Assembly (NCBI RefSeq): GCF_000799165.1
Contig: NZ_JUGF01000002.1
Coordinates: 558,001 to 622,000 of the forward strand
Direction: 5' to 3'
Length of the DNA stretch: 64,000 nt
Source: Methylotenera versatilis 7
GTDB taxonomy: Bacteria; Pseudomonadota; Gammaproteobacteria; Burkholderiales; Methylophilaceae
The notes beneath the pieces were generated by a model. The model had not been told where the DNA came from. It saw only the letters and a list, made by a program, of their open reading frames with translations, and did no database searches. Position 1 is the stretch's first letter. Each line of letters opens with the position of its first letter. This document shows positions 51,699 to 60,630 of this stretch, piece by piece. A program made the position numbers and the translations under genes.

Positions 51699-51890
51699 AT
51701 GGGTCGGAAAAAACGTACAGAAACTGCGCTTTCAGCCAATATGCAGAATTTAGAGCTACGCTCCGATGATTTTGCAGGCGATGAATTTGATGAGTTTAGC
51801 GAAACGGGCATTGAAACAAGTTTGAAATTTAAAGGCCAGGAAGTCGAGGAAAGTTACGGCGGCTTTGATGATTATGCGCTGGGAATTTAG
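51699..51890 (+). CDS. 63-residue acidic protein
   Basis: A small, strongly acidic protein (MGRKKRTETALSANMQNLEL then RSDDFAGDEFDEFSETGIE, ending DDYALGI). The ribosome site AAGGAG is clear, nine bases before the ATG. The pattern of a basic N-terminus and an acidic remainder suggests a nucleic-acid- or protein-binding peptide. Not recognised. The possible sigma-54 promoter in front and the isolated position suggest a regulated single gene. Confidence 0.55.
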   Translation: MGRKKRTETALSANMQNLELRSDDFAGDEFDEFSETGIETSLKFKGQEVEESYGGFDDYALGI

Positions 51891-51978
51891 CGTGTTGGCG
51901 TTTACTGCTTGCGTAATTAACGCGCAATTTACAGCGCATTAATTACGCATTGCCGTTGTGTATTTTATTTCAAACCTG

Positions 51979-52617
51979 CTACTTTCCTGCTCTGCGAAAC
52001 GTTAAGTTAATTCTGCAATTCAACGCTGTATTTTGGCCGGCTTTTACTGGCAAAATGCCATGAAACCGCAACCTTGATTCGCCTCCCCAAACTACTACGT
52101 CACCGTGTTCCAGTAACAAGCTCACCGTTTTATCAGCACGTTCAAATCCGCCAAACTGAAAAATCGCTGGCAAACCCAATGAAACAGAAACAATCGGTTG
52201 GTTAAAATCCAGCTCATTCTTGTCCTGATGCAAACTCATCCGCGCGCCCACTTTATATTGATTGATTAAGCACGCATCCGGATGGAAATTTTCATATCCA
52301 ACCGCACTGGCAGACTGTTGCGCCAATGTTCTGAAAGAGTTCGGCATCGCCGGCCAAGGCTTATCAGTCAATGGATCATGCGTGGCATAGCGATAGCCCT
52401 TTCTATCGCTCACCCAACCTAATTCACCACAATTACTCATCGCCACAGACATGCTGAAGCCGCCAGGAGTAACCATATTACGTAACGGTGACGCCTCAAG
52501 TAATTGTGTTAAATCTGCCAATAGTTGTGTCTGATTGCGTAGCGCGAAACTTTTTAACAGATAGGCATCTTTTACAATTTGTTGCACTGTTGGCTGCTGA
52601 TCAGTAAATAGATCCAT
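51979..52617 (-). CDS. alkB: Alkylated DNA repair dioxygenase AlkB
   Basis: A 212-residue Fe(II)/2-oxoglutarate dioxygenase that oxidatively removes methyl groups from 1-methyladenine and 3-methylcytosine. Iron ligands: His and Asp in MSLHQDKNELDFN, and a His in RLRFHGILPV; the 2-oxoglutarate Arg is in NCRINLTFRR. The ATG at 52617 gives MDLFTDQQPT, which aligns with E. coli AlkB's MLDLFAD start; it shares one base with the ada stop (TGATG), so the two are translationally coupled in an ada-alkB operon. Confidence 0.93.
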   Translation of the reverse strand: MDLFTDQQPTVQQIVKDAYLLKSFALRNQTQLLADLTQLLEASPLRNMVTPGGFSMSVAMSNCGELGWVSDRKGYRYATHDPLTDKPWPAMPNSFRTLAQQSASAVGYENFHPDACLINQYKVGARMSLHQDKNELDFNQPIVSVSLGLPAIFQFGGFERADKTVSLLLEHGDVVVWGGESRLRFHGILPVKAGQNTALNCRINLTFRRAGK

Positions 52618-53711
52618 CAGCTTTTCTTTTCCAAATCCAACAAAGCGCATTTGCGCTCTACACCCCAACGATAACCAGACAAAGACCCGTCAATTCGCAC
52701 TACACGGTGACATGGAATCGCCACGGCCAGCGTATTTGCTGCACAGGCGCTGGCTACTGCACGCACCGATTTTGGCGCACCTATCCGTTCTGCAATATCG
52801 CTATAGCTAACGGTTAATCCTGCTGGAATTTTTTGTAGCGCCTGCCAAACGCGCTGCTGAAAAGCAGTGCCTTTAATATCCAGCGGCAGCCCTAAACCTA
52901 AAGCAGGCATCTCAACAAAGCACACCACTTTAGCTACCAGTGCTTCATAGTCACGGTCTGCGCCTATCAGTTCTGCTCGGGGAAAAGCATCTTGCAAATC
53001 ATTCACCAACTGGGTTGCATCATCCCCCAAAAATATCGCACACACACCGCGCTCGCTACTTGCCACTAAAACCTCTCCTAGTGAACATTCACCAATCGCA
53101 AATTTAATCGTGACATTTGCACCACCTGTTTTGTAACTTGTTGGTGTCATACCCAGCACTTGGGTTGATTTCTCATAAAAGCGGCTATTGGCGTTATAAC
53201 CTGCTTCAAAAATCGCATCGGTCACGCTGATATTTTTTCCTAAGACATCACGTACTTTTTTAGCACGATTTGCCGCTGAATAAGCTTTTGGCGTTAATCC
53301 AGTCACAGACTTAAATATGCGATGGAAATGATAAAGACTTAAACCAGATTTTTCTGCCAAGACTTCAAGGTTAAGATTTTCGTCAGAACTTTCAATTAAA
53401 CGGCAACTCTCGGCAATTAGCAGTGCATGGCTTTGCGCTAAATCAGGCTGACCAGGCTTGCACCGCTTACATGCACGAAAGCCTGCCAACTCAGCTTCTG
53501 CACAACTTGCATAAAAAGCCACATGCTCCGGACGCGGTTGGCGCGCACCGCAGGATGGTTTGCAATAGATGCCCGTTGTGCTCACAGAATAATAAAAGGT
53601 ACCGTCTGCGCTGATATCACGCGCCTGAATTTTCGCCCAACGCGAATCGTTTTGAACGGCGTTAACTTGCGTATTTTTAGCTGATTGGTTCATTGTCGTT
53701 TCATTCATCAT
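52617..53711 (-). CDS. ada: Ada methyltransferase / adaptive-response regulator
   Basis: A 364-residue bifunctional protein. The N-terminal zinc domain has the phosphotriester-accepting Cys in STTGIYCKPSC plus ACKRC; the AraC-type helix-turn-helix follows (EVLAEKSGLSLYHFHRIFKSVTG); the C-terminal MGMT domain has the PCHRVVR active Cys. Methyl transfer to the first Cys turns it into an activator of ada, alkB and alkA. I use the ATG at 53711; an upstream frame extends to 53834 but would enter the divergent promoter region, and an ATG at 53693 is also possible. Operon with alkB. Confidence 0.92.
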   Translation of the reverse strand: MMNETTMNQSAKNTQVNAVQNDSRWAKIQARDISADGTFYYSVSTTGIYCKPSCGARQPRPEHVAFYASCAEAELAGFRACKRCKPGQPDLAQSHALLIAESCRLIESSDENLNLEVLAEKSGLSLYHFHRIFKSVTGLTPKAYSAANRAKKVRDVLGKNISVTDAIFEAGYNANSRFYEKSTQVLGMTPTSYKTGGANVTIKFAIGECSLGEVLVASSERGVCAIFLGDDATQLVNDLQDAFPRAELIGADRDYEALVAKVVCFVEMPALGLGLPLDIKGTAFQQRVWQALQKIPAGLTVSYSDIAERIGAPKSVRAVASACAANTLAVAIPCHRVVRIDGSLSGYRWGVERKCALLDLEKKS

Positions 53712-53764
53712 ACACATAGAAGACCATACTTTACCAAGGCTTGCACAATGCAACACTCCGAGTC

Positions 53765-53777
53765 TTGCGATTGAATT
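53765..53777 (-). promoter_or_regulatory. Candidate Ada box between ada and alkA-like gene
   Basis: AATTCAATCGCAA reads AAT-N6-GCAA toward ada, the spacing of the E. coli Ada box (AATTAAAGCGCAA). It lies 54 bp before the ada start and 40 bp before the glycosylase start, so it could serve both directions. Confidence 0.55.
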
Positions 53778-53804
53778 CGGTGAATGGCTTAAAGAATTTG
53801 TGTT

Positions 53805-53810
53805 TATAAT
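53805..53810 (+). promoter_or_regulatory. -10 element TATAAT of alkA-like gene
   Basis: Perfect TATAAT only six bases before the ATG at 53817 and no recognisable -35. The start point would fall on or near the first codon, which suggests a leaderless mRNA or a downstream start at the ATG 53841, with Ada as the activator. Confidence 0.45.
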
Positions 53811-53816
53811 CAAACC

Positions 53817-54431
53817 ATGCAAAATAATTTTCAAGCCGCAATGGACTTCTTATCTGGTTTAGATAAAGATTGGGCGCAGTTAGTTGCCACTGTTGGCTTA
53901 TGCACTTTTGAATCCAAACCTGAACGCGAACCTTATGAGGCACTTGTACGCGCGGTGGCTTATCAGCAATTACATGGTAAGGCGGGCGATGCCATTATTA
54001 AACGCTTTCTGCATGTTTATGGCGACGTTTTTCCTGCACCCAGTCAATTATTAGCAACTGAGTTCGATACGCTGCGTACCTGCGGATTTTCCGGACGTAA
54101 GATTGAAACGATTAAGGGTATCGCAGAGGGCGCACTAAGTGGCCTTGTGCCTAGTCGCAATGATGCTGACGCAATGACCGATGAAGTATTAATTCAACGC
54201 TTGAGCGAACTGAAAGGTATTGGGCGCTGGACAGTTGAAATGCTGCTAATCTTCACCATGGAACGCAGAGACATTTTGCCGGCAGACGACTTTGGTGTAG
54301 TGGAAGGCTACAAAAGACTAAAGAAATTGGATGTTTCCCCTAAACGCAAGGAAATGATTGAAATCGCTCAGGCCTGGAGTCCGCACAGAACAATCGCCAG
54401 TTGGTATTTGTGGCGTGTACCAAAACCTTAA
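53817..54431 (+). CDS. DNA-3-methyladenine glycosylase (AlkA-like)
   Basis: A 204-residue HhH-GPD base-excision glycosylase. The helix-hairpin-helix reads LSELKGIGRWTVEMLLIF and is followed by the Gly/Pro stretch with the catalytic Asp in ILPADDFGVVEGYKRL, as in AlkA/MPG II. The N-terminal lipocalin-like domain of E. coli AlkA is missing, as in many short homologs. Divergent from ada-alkB and probably part of the same alkylation response. The first Met at 53817 is close to a TATAAT box; the ATG at 53841 may be the real start. Confidence 0.88.
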   Translation: MQNNFQAAMDFLSGLDKDWAQLVATVGLCTFESKPEREPYEALVRAVAYQQLHGKAGDAIIKRFLHVYGDVFPAPSQLLATEFDTLRTCGFSGRKIETIKGIAEGALSGLVPSRNDADAMTDEVLIQRLSELKGIGRWTVEMLLIFTMERRDILPADDFGVVEGYKRLKKLDVSPKRKEMIEIAQAWSPHRTIASWYLWRVPKP

Positions 54432-54522
54432 TACGTTTACGGTTTTTTTGATTCGCAAACTTAGTTATTTACAAGCTCTTTGTTAGTAAAACAAGTTATT
54501 GCTAATATCGTCTTGCTCAATA

Positions 54523-54560
54523 AAAAAGCGGATGTGATATTAATCTGCATCTGCTTTTTT
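54523..54560. terminator. Bidirectional terminator
   Basis: AAAAAAGCGGATG pairs with CATCTGCTTTTTT with one mismatch. It serves the converging glycosylase and fasciclin genes. Confidence 0.85.
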
Positions 54561-54581
54561 ATAATGCTAATTGCTTACTTA

Positions 54582-55070
54582 TTATTTTTTGCTGACTTTC
54601 TTTTTATCAGTCGCTTCTTGCAATAATACGGTATCGATAATATGAATTTCACCATTGTCGGCTTTAACATCGCCACCACCAACAGCTGAAGCATTGTCCA
54701 CTTTAATGCCAGCAGACACATCTAATTTCAATTCATGACCTTCGATAGATTTTACTTTGCCCGCCTGCACATCGGCAGCAGTAATTTTCGCTGCAACAAT
54801 GTGTGCATTCAACAATTTAGCTAACGCTGCTTTATCTTTCAATAAAGTGTCTAGTTTAGCTTTAGGAATCTTTGCGAATGCGTCATCGTTTGGTGCAAAA
54901 ACGGTAAATGGACCTGCGCCTTTTAACTCTGCCTCCAAGCCTGCTGCTTTAACTGCGGTAACAAATGTTTTTAATGAGCCGTCTGCAATTGCAGAGTCGA
55001 TAAGATCATCTGCATAAGCGACATTTGAAACTGACAATGCAAATAATGTTGCCAATAATACTTTTTTCAT
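54582..55070 (-). CDS. Fasciclin-domain secreted protein
   Basis: A 162-residue secreted protein. The signal peptide MKKVLLATLFALSVSNVAYA fixes the start at 55070, with AAGGA nine bases upstream; a longer frame to 55112 is not supported. A single fasciclin domain follows: TFVTAVKAAGLEAELKGAGPFTVFAPNDDAFAKIP, HIVAAKI, EIHIIDTVLLQ. Such domains mediate cell-surface or matrix adhesion in bacteria. C-terminal extension is short and Lys-rich. No partner gene is close. Confidence 0.93.
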   Translation of the reverse strand: MKKVLLATLFALSVSNVAYADDLIDSAIADGSLKTFVTAVKAAGLEAELKGAGPFTVFAPNDDAFAKIPKAKLDTLLKDKAALAKLLNAHIVAAKITAADVQAGKVKSIEGHELKLDVSAGIKVDNASAVGGGDVKADNGEIHIIDTVLLQEATDKKKVSKK

Positions 55071-55595
55071 AAAATTCCTTAAAGTTGATACGTAGATTTT
55101 AAATATGAGCAATCTTGTTTAAGCGCCAAGTTTAAACTGCGCTTAAACACCAACAAATTCGCTGATTAGAAAGATACTCCAGCAAAGCTACGCGCGTTTA
55201 CACAAATTATATTAACGATAGAAATCGTTAAACACGCAATAGCCATCACGGCTTAACGTGAGCTTTAGTAACCGCGTTGACAATCAAAGTGGAATTTAAA
55301 AGAAAAAATCAAAAAAGCTTAAAAGGTAAAAAACTTAGAAGGTTAGTGCGCCCAATCTATAGCGGTAGAGTCGCACTGGGTCAACGACGACTCATCGGCA
55401 CAAGGCTGCTCGTTCATTAACAACATCATGCTTACTACCTTATTCACAGCACTAACGAGCCAACTTTAGCACGCACCACTCAGCATTGCCAGAGGGAAAT
55501 ATTTTGTTGAAAGCGCACAAAACTCAGCTGTTGGAAAGGTAGCTGAATAAAAAATATTGAAGAAAACCATGTATTAGCCATTAAAATAGCAATAT
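55071..55595. other. 525-bp intergenic region
   Basis: It holds the promoters of the fasciclin gene on the left and of the MFS gene on the right. The only possible gene is a 28-residue minus-strand frame at 55343-55429. No RNA gene or repeat was recognised. Confidence 0.4.
55343..55429 (-). CDS. Possible 28-residue Cys-containing peptide
   Basis: MMLLMNEQPCADESSLTQCD followed by STAIDWAH; AAGG lies eight bases before the ATG. Two cysteines nine residues apart. I do not recognise it, and chance occurrence is quite possible in a 525-bp gap. Confidence 0.25.
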   Translation of the reverse strand: MMLLMNEQPCADESSLTQCDSTAIDWAH

Positions 55596-56819
55596 ATGCA
55601 GCAATTATTCACCCAACAAAACTTCGCTTTCAGCAAATTACTCGCTTTTCGTATCCAAATCGTACTGGCATATCAAATCATGGCAGTCGCCGTGGGCTGG
55701 CATATTTACGAAATCACACACGATACGTTATCACTAGGTTTGGTGGGTTTGGCTGAGGTCATTCCGTATTTTGCTTGTGCACTCTTTGCTGGCCATGCGG
55801 TCGATCATTATTATTCACGCCGATTGTTTGGCGTATTTGCAGCAGCCATGCTGTGCCTGAACGCACTTACTCTGACCTTGGTGACGCAGGGTTTAATCAA
55901 TGGCAATACCAGTTATTGGATTTATGGCTCGATTGCCTTCACAGGCTTTGCGCGTGCGTTTATCGCACCCAGTGTCAACTCGCTTTTCGCGATTATTTTG
56001 CCACGCGAATCGTTCGGTAAGGCAATAGGCATCAGTAGCAGTATTTTTCAAACGGGTTTGGTATTGGGCCCGGCGATTGGCGGTTTGACGATTGGCTTTG
56101 CAGGCAAAACAGCCGCCTATGCGCTGGCGACTTTACTGTGTTTTGGTGCGGCCATCACCATGTTGTCAATCAAAGTGAAAGAACCTAAAGCGCTAAGTGA
56201 AATACCGGTTTTCACCAGCATTAAACAAGGACTTAATTTTGTATTTAGCAATCAAATTATGCTGGGTGCATTGTCATTGGATATGTTTGCTGTACTTTTT
56301 GGCGGTGCGGTTGCCATGTTGCCAGCATTTATTCAGGATATTTACAAAATCGGCCCTGAAGGCTTGGGCATATTGCGTGCCGCGCCAGCAGTTGGTGCTA
56401 TTGTCACCGGGTTATGGCTAACGCGTCACCCCATTAATCACCATGCAGGCCGCTGGTTATTATGCGCAGTGGCGGGTTTTGGCTTAAGTATCATCGGTTT
56501 TGGATTGGCAACCAGCTTCTGGGTGGCATTTGCACTACTACTGTTTTCTGGCGTTACCGATGGCATTTCTGTTGTCATGCGCCAAACCATTATGCAGCTT
56601 GTGACGCCAGACGGCATGCGTGGCCGTGTTTCGGCGATTAACGGGATTTTTATCGGCTCTTCAAATGAGCTCGGCGCGTTTGAATCAGGACTTTCCGCGC
56701 GCTTGCTGGGTTTAGTGCCATCGGTTATCTTTGGCGGATTAATGACCTTATCAGTAGTTGGCGTTACCGCAAAACTGGCACCCAAACTGCGTGATTTAGA
56801 GTTACATCAAATCCAATAG
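55596..56819 (+). CDS. MFS transporter (EntS/MFS_3-like)
   Basis: A 407-residue inner-membrane transporter with 12 predicted helices. It has the MFS_3 hallmarks: FRIQIVLAYQIMAVAVGWHIYEIT opening, GHAVDHYYSRRLFG in the motif A loop, GLVLGPAIGGLTIGFAG, and FSGVTDGISVVMRQTIMQLVTPDGMRGRV late in the chain, which is typical of the EntS-type exporters. Probable small-molecule efflux; the substrate is not deducible. It is a single gene. No ribosome site is strong, though the ATG at 55596 is the only sensible start. Confidence 0.85.
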   Translation: MQQLFTQQNFAFSKLLAFRIQIVLAYQIMAVAVGWHIYEITHDTLSLGLVGLAEVIPYFACALFAGHAVDHYYSRRLFGVFAAAMLCLNALTLTLVTQGLINGNTSYWIYGSIAFTGFARAFIAPSVNSLFAIILPRESFGKAIGISSSIFQTGLVLGPAIGGLTIGFAGKTAAYALATLLCFGAAITMLSIKVKEPKALSEIPVFTSIKQGLNFVFSNQIMLGALSLDMFAVLFGGAVAMLPAFIQDIYKIGPEGLGILRAAPAVGAIVTGLWLTRHPINHHAGRWLLCAVAGFGLSIIGFGLATSFWVAFALLLFSGVTDGISVVMRQTIMQLVTPDGMRGRVSAINGIFIGSSNELGAFESGLSARLLGLVPSVIFGGLMTLSVVGVTAKLAPKLRDLELHQIQ

Positions 56820-57020
56820 TTTTAAGCTAATTAGTAGGCCAGTTTTTTAACGCCAACTCTACCACCTCACTTGCTGTTACAGCACTCTTCGCCTCAGTCA
56901 CAAAAGCTGCTGAATCTGTTTGTAGAAACCCACTCCAATCGCAGCTGATTATGATAACTATCAAAAGCGGCAAAGACTTACTAAAAATTCAGATGACGCA
57001 TCACTTGTATGAGTAATTAG

Positions 57021-57140
57021 TTATTTTTTAGCAGGTGTACTCGATTTCATTGGAATAATTGAATGCACTGGCACCACGACTTCTTTACTTTTTTTAGGTT
57101 TTTTCGCTTCTTTGTTACTTTTAATTTGACCTTTGGCCAT
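57021..57140 (-). CDS. 39-residue Lys-rich protein
   Basis: MAKGQIKSNKEAKKPKKSKE then VVVPVHSIIPMKSSTPAKK. Very basic, with no hydrophobic core. GGAG lies about eight bases before the ATG. Short lysine-rich proteins of this form (MAKGQ-K-NKEAKKPKK) are common in proteobacteria and of unknown function. The real coding status is supported by the ribosome site and codon choice. Confidence 0.65.
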   Translation of the reverse strand: MAKGQIKSNKEAKKPKKSKEVVVPVHSIIPMKSSTPAKK

Positions 57141-57216
57141 GATGAGTCTCCAAAATTAATATGTGTGAGTCATCATAGGCTGATATAGAAATATAGGGCA
57201 ATTATTTACAGATAAG

Positions 57217-58284
57217 CTATTTTGAGGCTGGCGGTTGCTGATTCATGATTGTTTGACTGCTAAAAGGTTGATCTCTCAATTTTTCTGCCAATGCTTTAGA
57301 TTCTGCTTTACGTTTTTCTGTGTAGTGCAGAATATTTTCCAATTGTGCGGCAGAAGGCAAGGCTGGGTCATTCGGCAGTTTTGATAGCTTTTCAAAACTT
57401 TCTTCATAAGGCTCACTAATCAAATAATCGATTTTGCCTGCCAGTTCATCCAAGGTCGATTTACCTTGCTTGCCTTCATGCTGAATTTCTAGCCACGAGC
57501 GATTAATTGCCTGATCTTGATATAAAAATTCATTAATTTGACTACGCACTAACAATTCATCACTCCATTTATAGGTGGGTGCAGGAATTAGTTTAATCAG
57601 CACAACAGTTGCAAAAACCATTATCGCGGCGGCACTTAAACTGTATTTAATTGGCATAGTTCGCGCAGTGATAGCTTGAGAGAGAACGATACTCGCCAAT
57701 ATACCCGTCACAAAGCCGCCAATGTGTGCTGCGTTATCAATGCCAGGAATAATAAAACCTAACACAATGGTTAATGCAGAAAAAGCTAAGCCGCCGCCAA
57801 ATAACCAGCGAAATTCACGCGTAGAAATTGCTGCACGTTCACGCCACAAAAAGATAAACGCTGCACCATAGATACCAAAAATCGCACCCGATGCGCCACC
57901 AGAAACCGCTGAGTTGCCTTGTACGACGAGCGAAAGCAAATTACCGCATAAACCACTGATTAGATAAATGCAGAGAAAACGCCAATGCCCGTACATACGC
58001 TCAACCAACTGACCAGAATCCCACAGTGCAAAACTATTTAACGCCAGATGCACTGCGCCAAAATGCAGAAACATGGCCGTGCCCAGTCGCCACCATTCAC
58101 CGTCTTGAGTTGCCGGGCCAAAATTAGCACCCCAATTTAGCTGTATGCCATTATTGGTCGAATGCCAAAATCCCGCGCCACCAAAGAGCATGGCAATAAA
58201 AACCAACACATTAATGCTGGTTAATAGCTTGGTCACGCCAATTTTTGGGGTGCGCTGAATCAATAATTCATGAAGAGGCTGCAA
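57217..58284 (-). CDS. Rhomboid-family intramembrane serine protease
   Basis: A 355-residue membrane protease with six-helix rhomboid core. Ser in SGGASGAIFGIYGA and His in NAAHIGGFVTGIL form the catalytic dyad, and HLALNSFALWDSG supplies the oxyanion Asn/His set. A long C-terminal extension (about 240-355) is periplasmic or cytosolic and has no known domain; it is helical and charged. Rhomboids cleave membrane-anchored proteins within the bilayer. No substrate candidate is adjacent. Confidence 0.9.
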   Translation of the reverse strand: MQPLHELLIQRTPKIGVTKLLTSINVLVFIAMLFGGAGFWHSTNNGIQLNWGANFGPATQDGEWWRLGTAMFLHFGAVHLALNSFALWDSGQLVERMYGHWRFLCIYLISGLCGNLLSLVVQGNSAVSGGASGAIFGIYGAAFIFLWRERAAISTREFRWLFGGGLAFSALTIVLGFIIPGIDNAAHIGGFVTGILASIVLSQAITARTMPIKYSLSAAAIMVFATVVLIKLIPAPTYKWSDELLVRSQINEFLYQDQAINRSWLEIQHEGKQGKSTLDELAGKIDYLISEPYEESFEKLSKLPNDPALPSAAQLENILHYTEKRKAESKALAEKLRDQPFSSQTIMNQQPPASK

Positions 58285-58472
58285 GTAAATTCCAACTCAT
58301 TAAGTGTATAAATATTAAGCCATTTGTGATCAATCCGTCTGAGAATTTATCACGGCTAATAGTTTAATTTAAACTGCATCATAAAAGTGCTTAATGTCAG
58401 AGGACTCGTATCAGGTTGAAAATTAAGACTAAAATAGCCCGATATTTTCATCCCAATTTTCAGGAGTTCGCC

Positions 58473-58982
58473 ATGTTATCCATGTTTGATGCAACCATAT
58501 CACCACTTAGCCGCACTTTAAAAAACTTAAGCCATATTCTAAAAAAAGGCGAAGAATATGCAGATGCAAAGAAAATCGAACACGATGTTTTACTTAACGC
58601 GCGACTTTTTCCTGATATGTACCCGTTAATACGCCAGGTACAAATTGCCACGGATATGAGTAAAGGTGCGGCGGCCAGACTAGCGGGTGTTGAGATACCG
58701 AAATATGAAGACACGGAAACGACTTTTGCAGAGCTATACGCACGCATCACTAAAACACTGGATTTTATCGCATCCATTCAGCCTGAACAGTTAGTCGATG
58801 CCGATATGCGTGACATTACCGTTACTGTGCGTAAAATTGAACTTAAATTTACAGGGCAAGATTATTTACTTAAATGGGTAATGCCAAACGTGTATTTTCA
58901 TGCTGCCACTGCATATAACATCTTGCGACATAACGGTGTAGAGCTTGGCAAACCCGATTTTTTAAGAATCAATAAAGATTAA
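58473..58982 (+). CDS. DUF1993 family protein
   Basis: A 169-residue protein beginning MLSMFDATISPLSRTLKNLSHILKKGEEYA, the standard start of the DUF1993 family (DinB-like four-helix bundle). Other signs: LFPDMYPLIRQVQIATDMSKGAAARLAGVE and LLKWVMPNVYFHAATAYNILRHNGVELGKPDFL, with a His pair that may bind metal. The ATG at 58473 follows CAGGAG by seven bases; the longer frame to 58416 lacks support. The molecular role is unknown. Confidence 0.9.
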   Translation: MLSMFDATISPLSRTLKNLSHILKKGEEYADAKKIEHDVLLNARLFPDMYPLIRQVQIATDMSKGAAARLAGVEIPKYEDTETTFAELYARITKTLDFIASIQPEQLVDADMRDITVTVRKIELKFTGQDYLLKWVMPNVYFHAATAYNILRHNGVELGKPDFLRINKD

Positions 58983-58989
58983 CAATTGC

Positions 58990-59931
58990 TTAATGGCTGC
59001 TAACAACACAGTTTCGGCCTTTTTGTTTTGCCTGATAAAGCCGCCTATCGACTTCATGAATAAAGGTCAGCGCGCCTTCATCTGTCTGTGGGATAACAGT
59101 ACCAACGCCGATACTAACCGTCAGAATTTGGCTTACTTCTGATTTTGCATGCAAAATTTGCGCTTTAAAAATTAACTGATGACAACGTTCTGCCACTTTT
59201 TTTGCATCGTCTTCATCTGTTTCAGGCAACACAAGTACAAACTCTTCGCCACCAAAACGTGCACAAAAATCGCGCGAGCGTCTGGCCGCGGCGCTTAAAA
59301 CCTGTGCGACACGTTTTAAACAATCGTCACCCTGAATATGTCCATAGTGATCGTTATATTGTTTAAAGTAGTCAATATCTAACATAAGGACTGAAAGCGG
59401 CTGATAATTGCGGCGCGCGTTCAGCCACTCTACCTCCATAATCGAATCAAACATACGGCGATTCGCCACCCCGGTTAATCCGTCTTTAAAGGAAAATTCT
59501 TCCAGTTTTTTCTGCAAAGTAATTAACTTTTCTTCGGTTTCCTTGCGCTCACTGATATCGAACATAAAGCCGACCAGTGACTCAACTTCGCCATTTTTAT
59601 CGCGAATCACATGCACCACATCGCGAATCCAGACATAACGACCATCTTTGGTGAGTGCGCGATAATCCGCCTCATGATCAACCCCGTCTTTTGATTTAGA
59701 AATGCAGTACGCTGCTACCCACTCCTTATCATCCGGATGCATCCGATCAACCCAATCCTGCGATGTCGCCCAACTGGATTGTGACCAACCGAGCAATCTT
59801 TCTATCTGCGGACCAATATAGGCGAAACGCATGGTGCTCCAATCCAATTTCCAAGGAATCGCCTTGGTGGACTCTAACAACGCTTTATAAACAGTACTGT
59901 CCGGTTCATTATTTTGTGTTGTACCTGTCAT
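58990..59931 (-). CDS. PAS-GGDEF diguanylate cyclase
   Basis: A 313-residue cytosolic signalling enzyme producing c-di-GMP. Residues about 20-140 form a PAS domain plus PAC motif (DGRYVWIRDVVHVIRDKNGEVESLVGFMFDISERK). Then comes GGDEF: active site FGGEEF, metal Asp in MLDIDYFKQYND, and RSRD five residues before GGEEF, the inhibitory I site. All are intact, so it should be an active, product-inhibited cyclase controlled by a small ligand or redox sensed at PAS. No EAL domain. Confidence 0.95.
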   Translation of the reverse strand: MTGTTQNNEPDSTVYKALLESTKAIPWKLDWSTMRFAYIGPQIERLLGWSQSSWATSQDWVDRMHPDDKEWVAAYCISKSKDGVDHEADYRALTKDGRYVWIRDVVHVIRDKNGEVESLVGFMFDISERKETEEKLITLQKKLEEFSFKDGLTGVANRRMFDSIMEVEWLNARRNYQPLSVLMLDIDYFKQYNDHYGHIQGDDCLKRVAQVLSAAARRSRDFCARFGGEEFVLVLPETDEDDAKKVAERCHQLIFKAQILHAKSEVSQILTVSIGVGTVIPQTDEGALTFIHEVDRRLYQAKQKGRNCVVSSH

Positions 59932-60109
59932 TTTTTCATTCCAAAAAACTTAAAACTCACTGTATTAACAGTCTTACAATCATCATACGCCTAAAGAAAA
60001 TTGATTTAAAAAGCCTCAAATCTTAATCCGTCTTATTTCAGCGTCACATTGACACCAAACCGCATATTTATGTGCAAAAAACATACATTCTTAGGGCAAT
60101 CCCTAGTCT

Positions 60110-60550
60110 CTAAATAATTTCCCGCACGGATTTAATAGGATTAAAGTCCGTATTAATTCTTGCATCCATGATTCTGGGTAAATTGCTTTCAATCCAATCG
60201 GCAAGTGTATTGATGTGAGCCGCTACCTCTTCACCCATCGGTGTCAGGCTATACTCAACATGGGGTGGCACTACAGGAAAAGACTGACGATTTAAAAATC
60301 CATCCGACTCCAGGCTCTGTAAAGTTTGGGCTAGCATCTTCTCACTTACCCCATTCACTTTTTTGCGAATCTGGCTGAAGCGCGCTGTACCTTCGAGCAA
60401 GACAATTAGAACAAGCACTCCCCACTGGCTTGTTACGTGCTTCAGTACGCTTCGGGAAGGGCATTCCGCCGCTAATAATTCGCCACGCTGTAATCGTAAC
60501 GCTAGTGGCAATAACGCAGAGGGATTTTCGATATTCTCATTTACCTTCAT
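60110..60550 (-). CDS. HxlR-type transcriptional regulator
   Basis: A 146-residue winged-helix regulator of the HxlR/YtfH family: SVLKHVTSQWGVLVLIVLLEGTARFSQIRKKVNGVSEKMLAQTLQSLESDGFLNRQ is the wing-helix core, with the single Cys29 in AAECPSRS, a redox or electrophile sensing site in QsrR/YodB-type relatives. It is divergent from a QorB-like gene 80 bp away, the same pairing as ytfH-ytfG/qorB in other bacteria, so it probably represses that gene. AAAGG precedes the ATG. Confidence 0.9.
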   Translation of the reverse strand: MKVNENIENPSALLPLALRLQRGELLAAECPSRSVLKHVTSQWGVLVLIVLLEGTARFSQIRKKVNGVSEKMLAQTLQSLESDGFLNRQSFPVVPPHVEYSLTPMGEEVAAHINTLADWIESNLPRIMDARINTDFNPIKSVREII

Positions 60551-60630
60551 ACTTACCTTTTTGTGCGTACTTACTTTTAGTAAGTTAATAAGCTATCTTA
60601 TCACTTCCATCCAATATTAAGGAGATCAAT

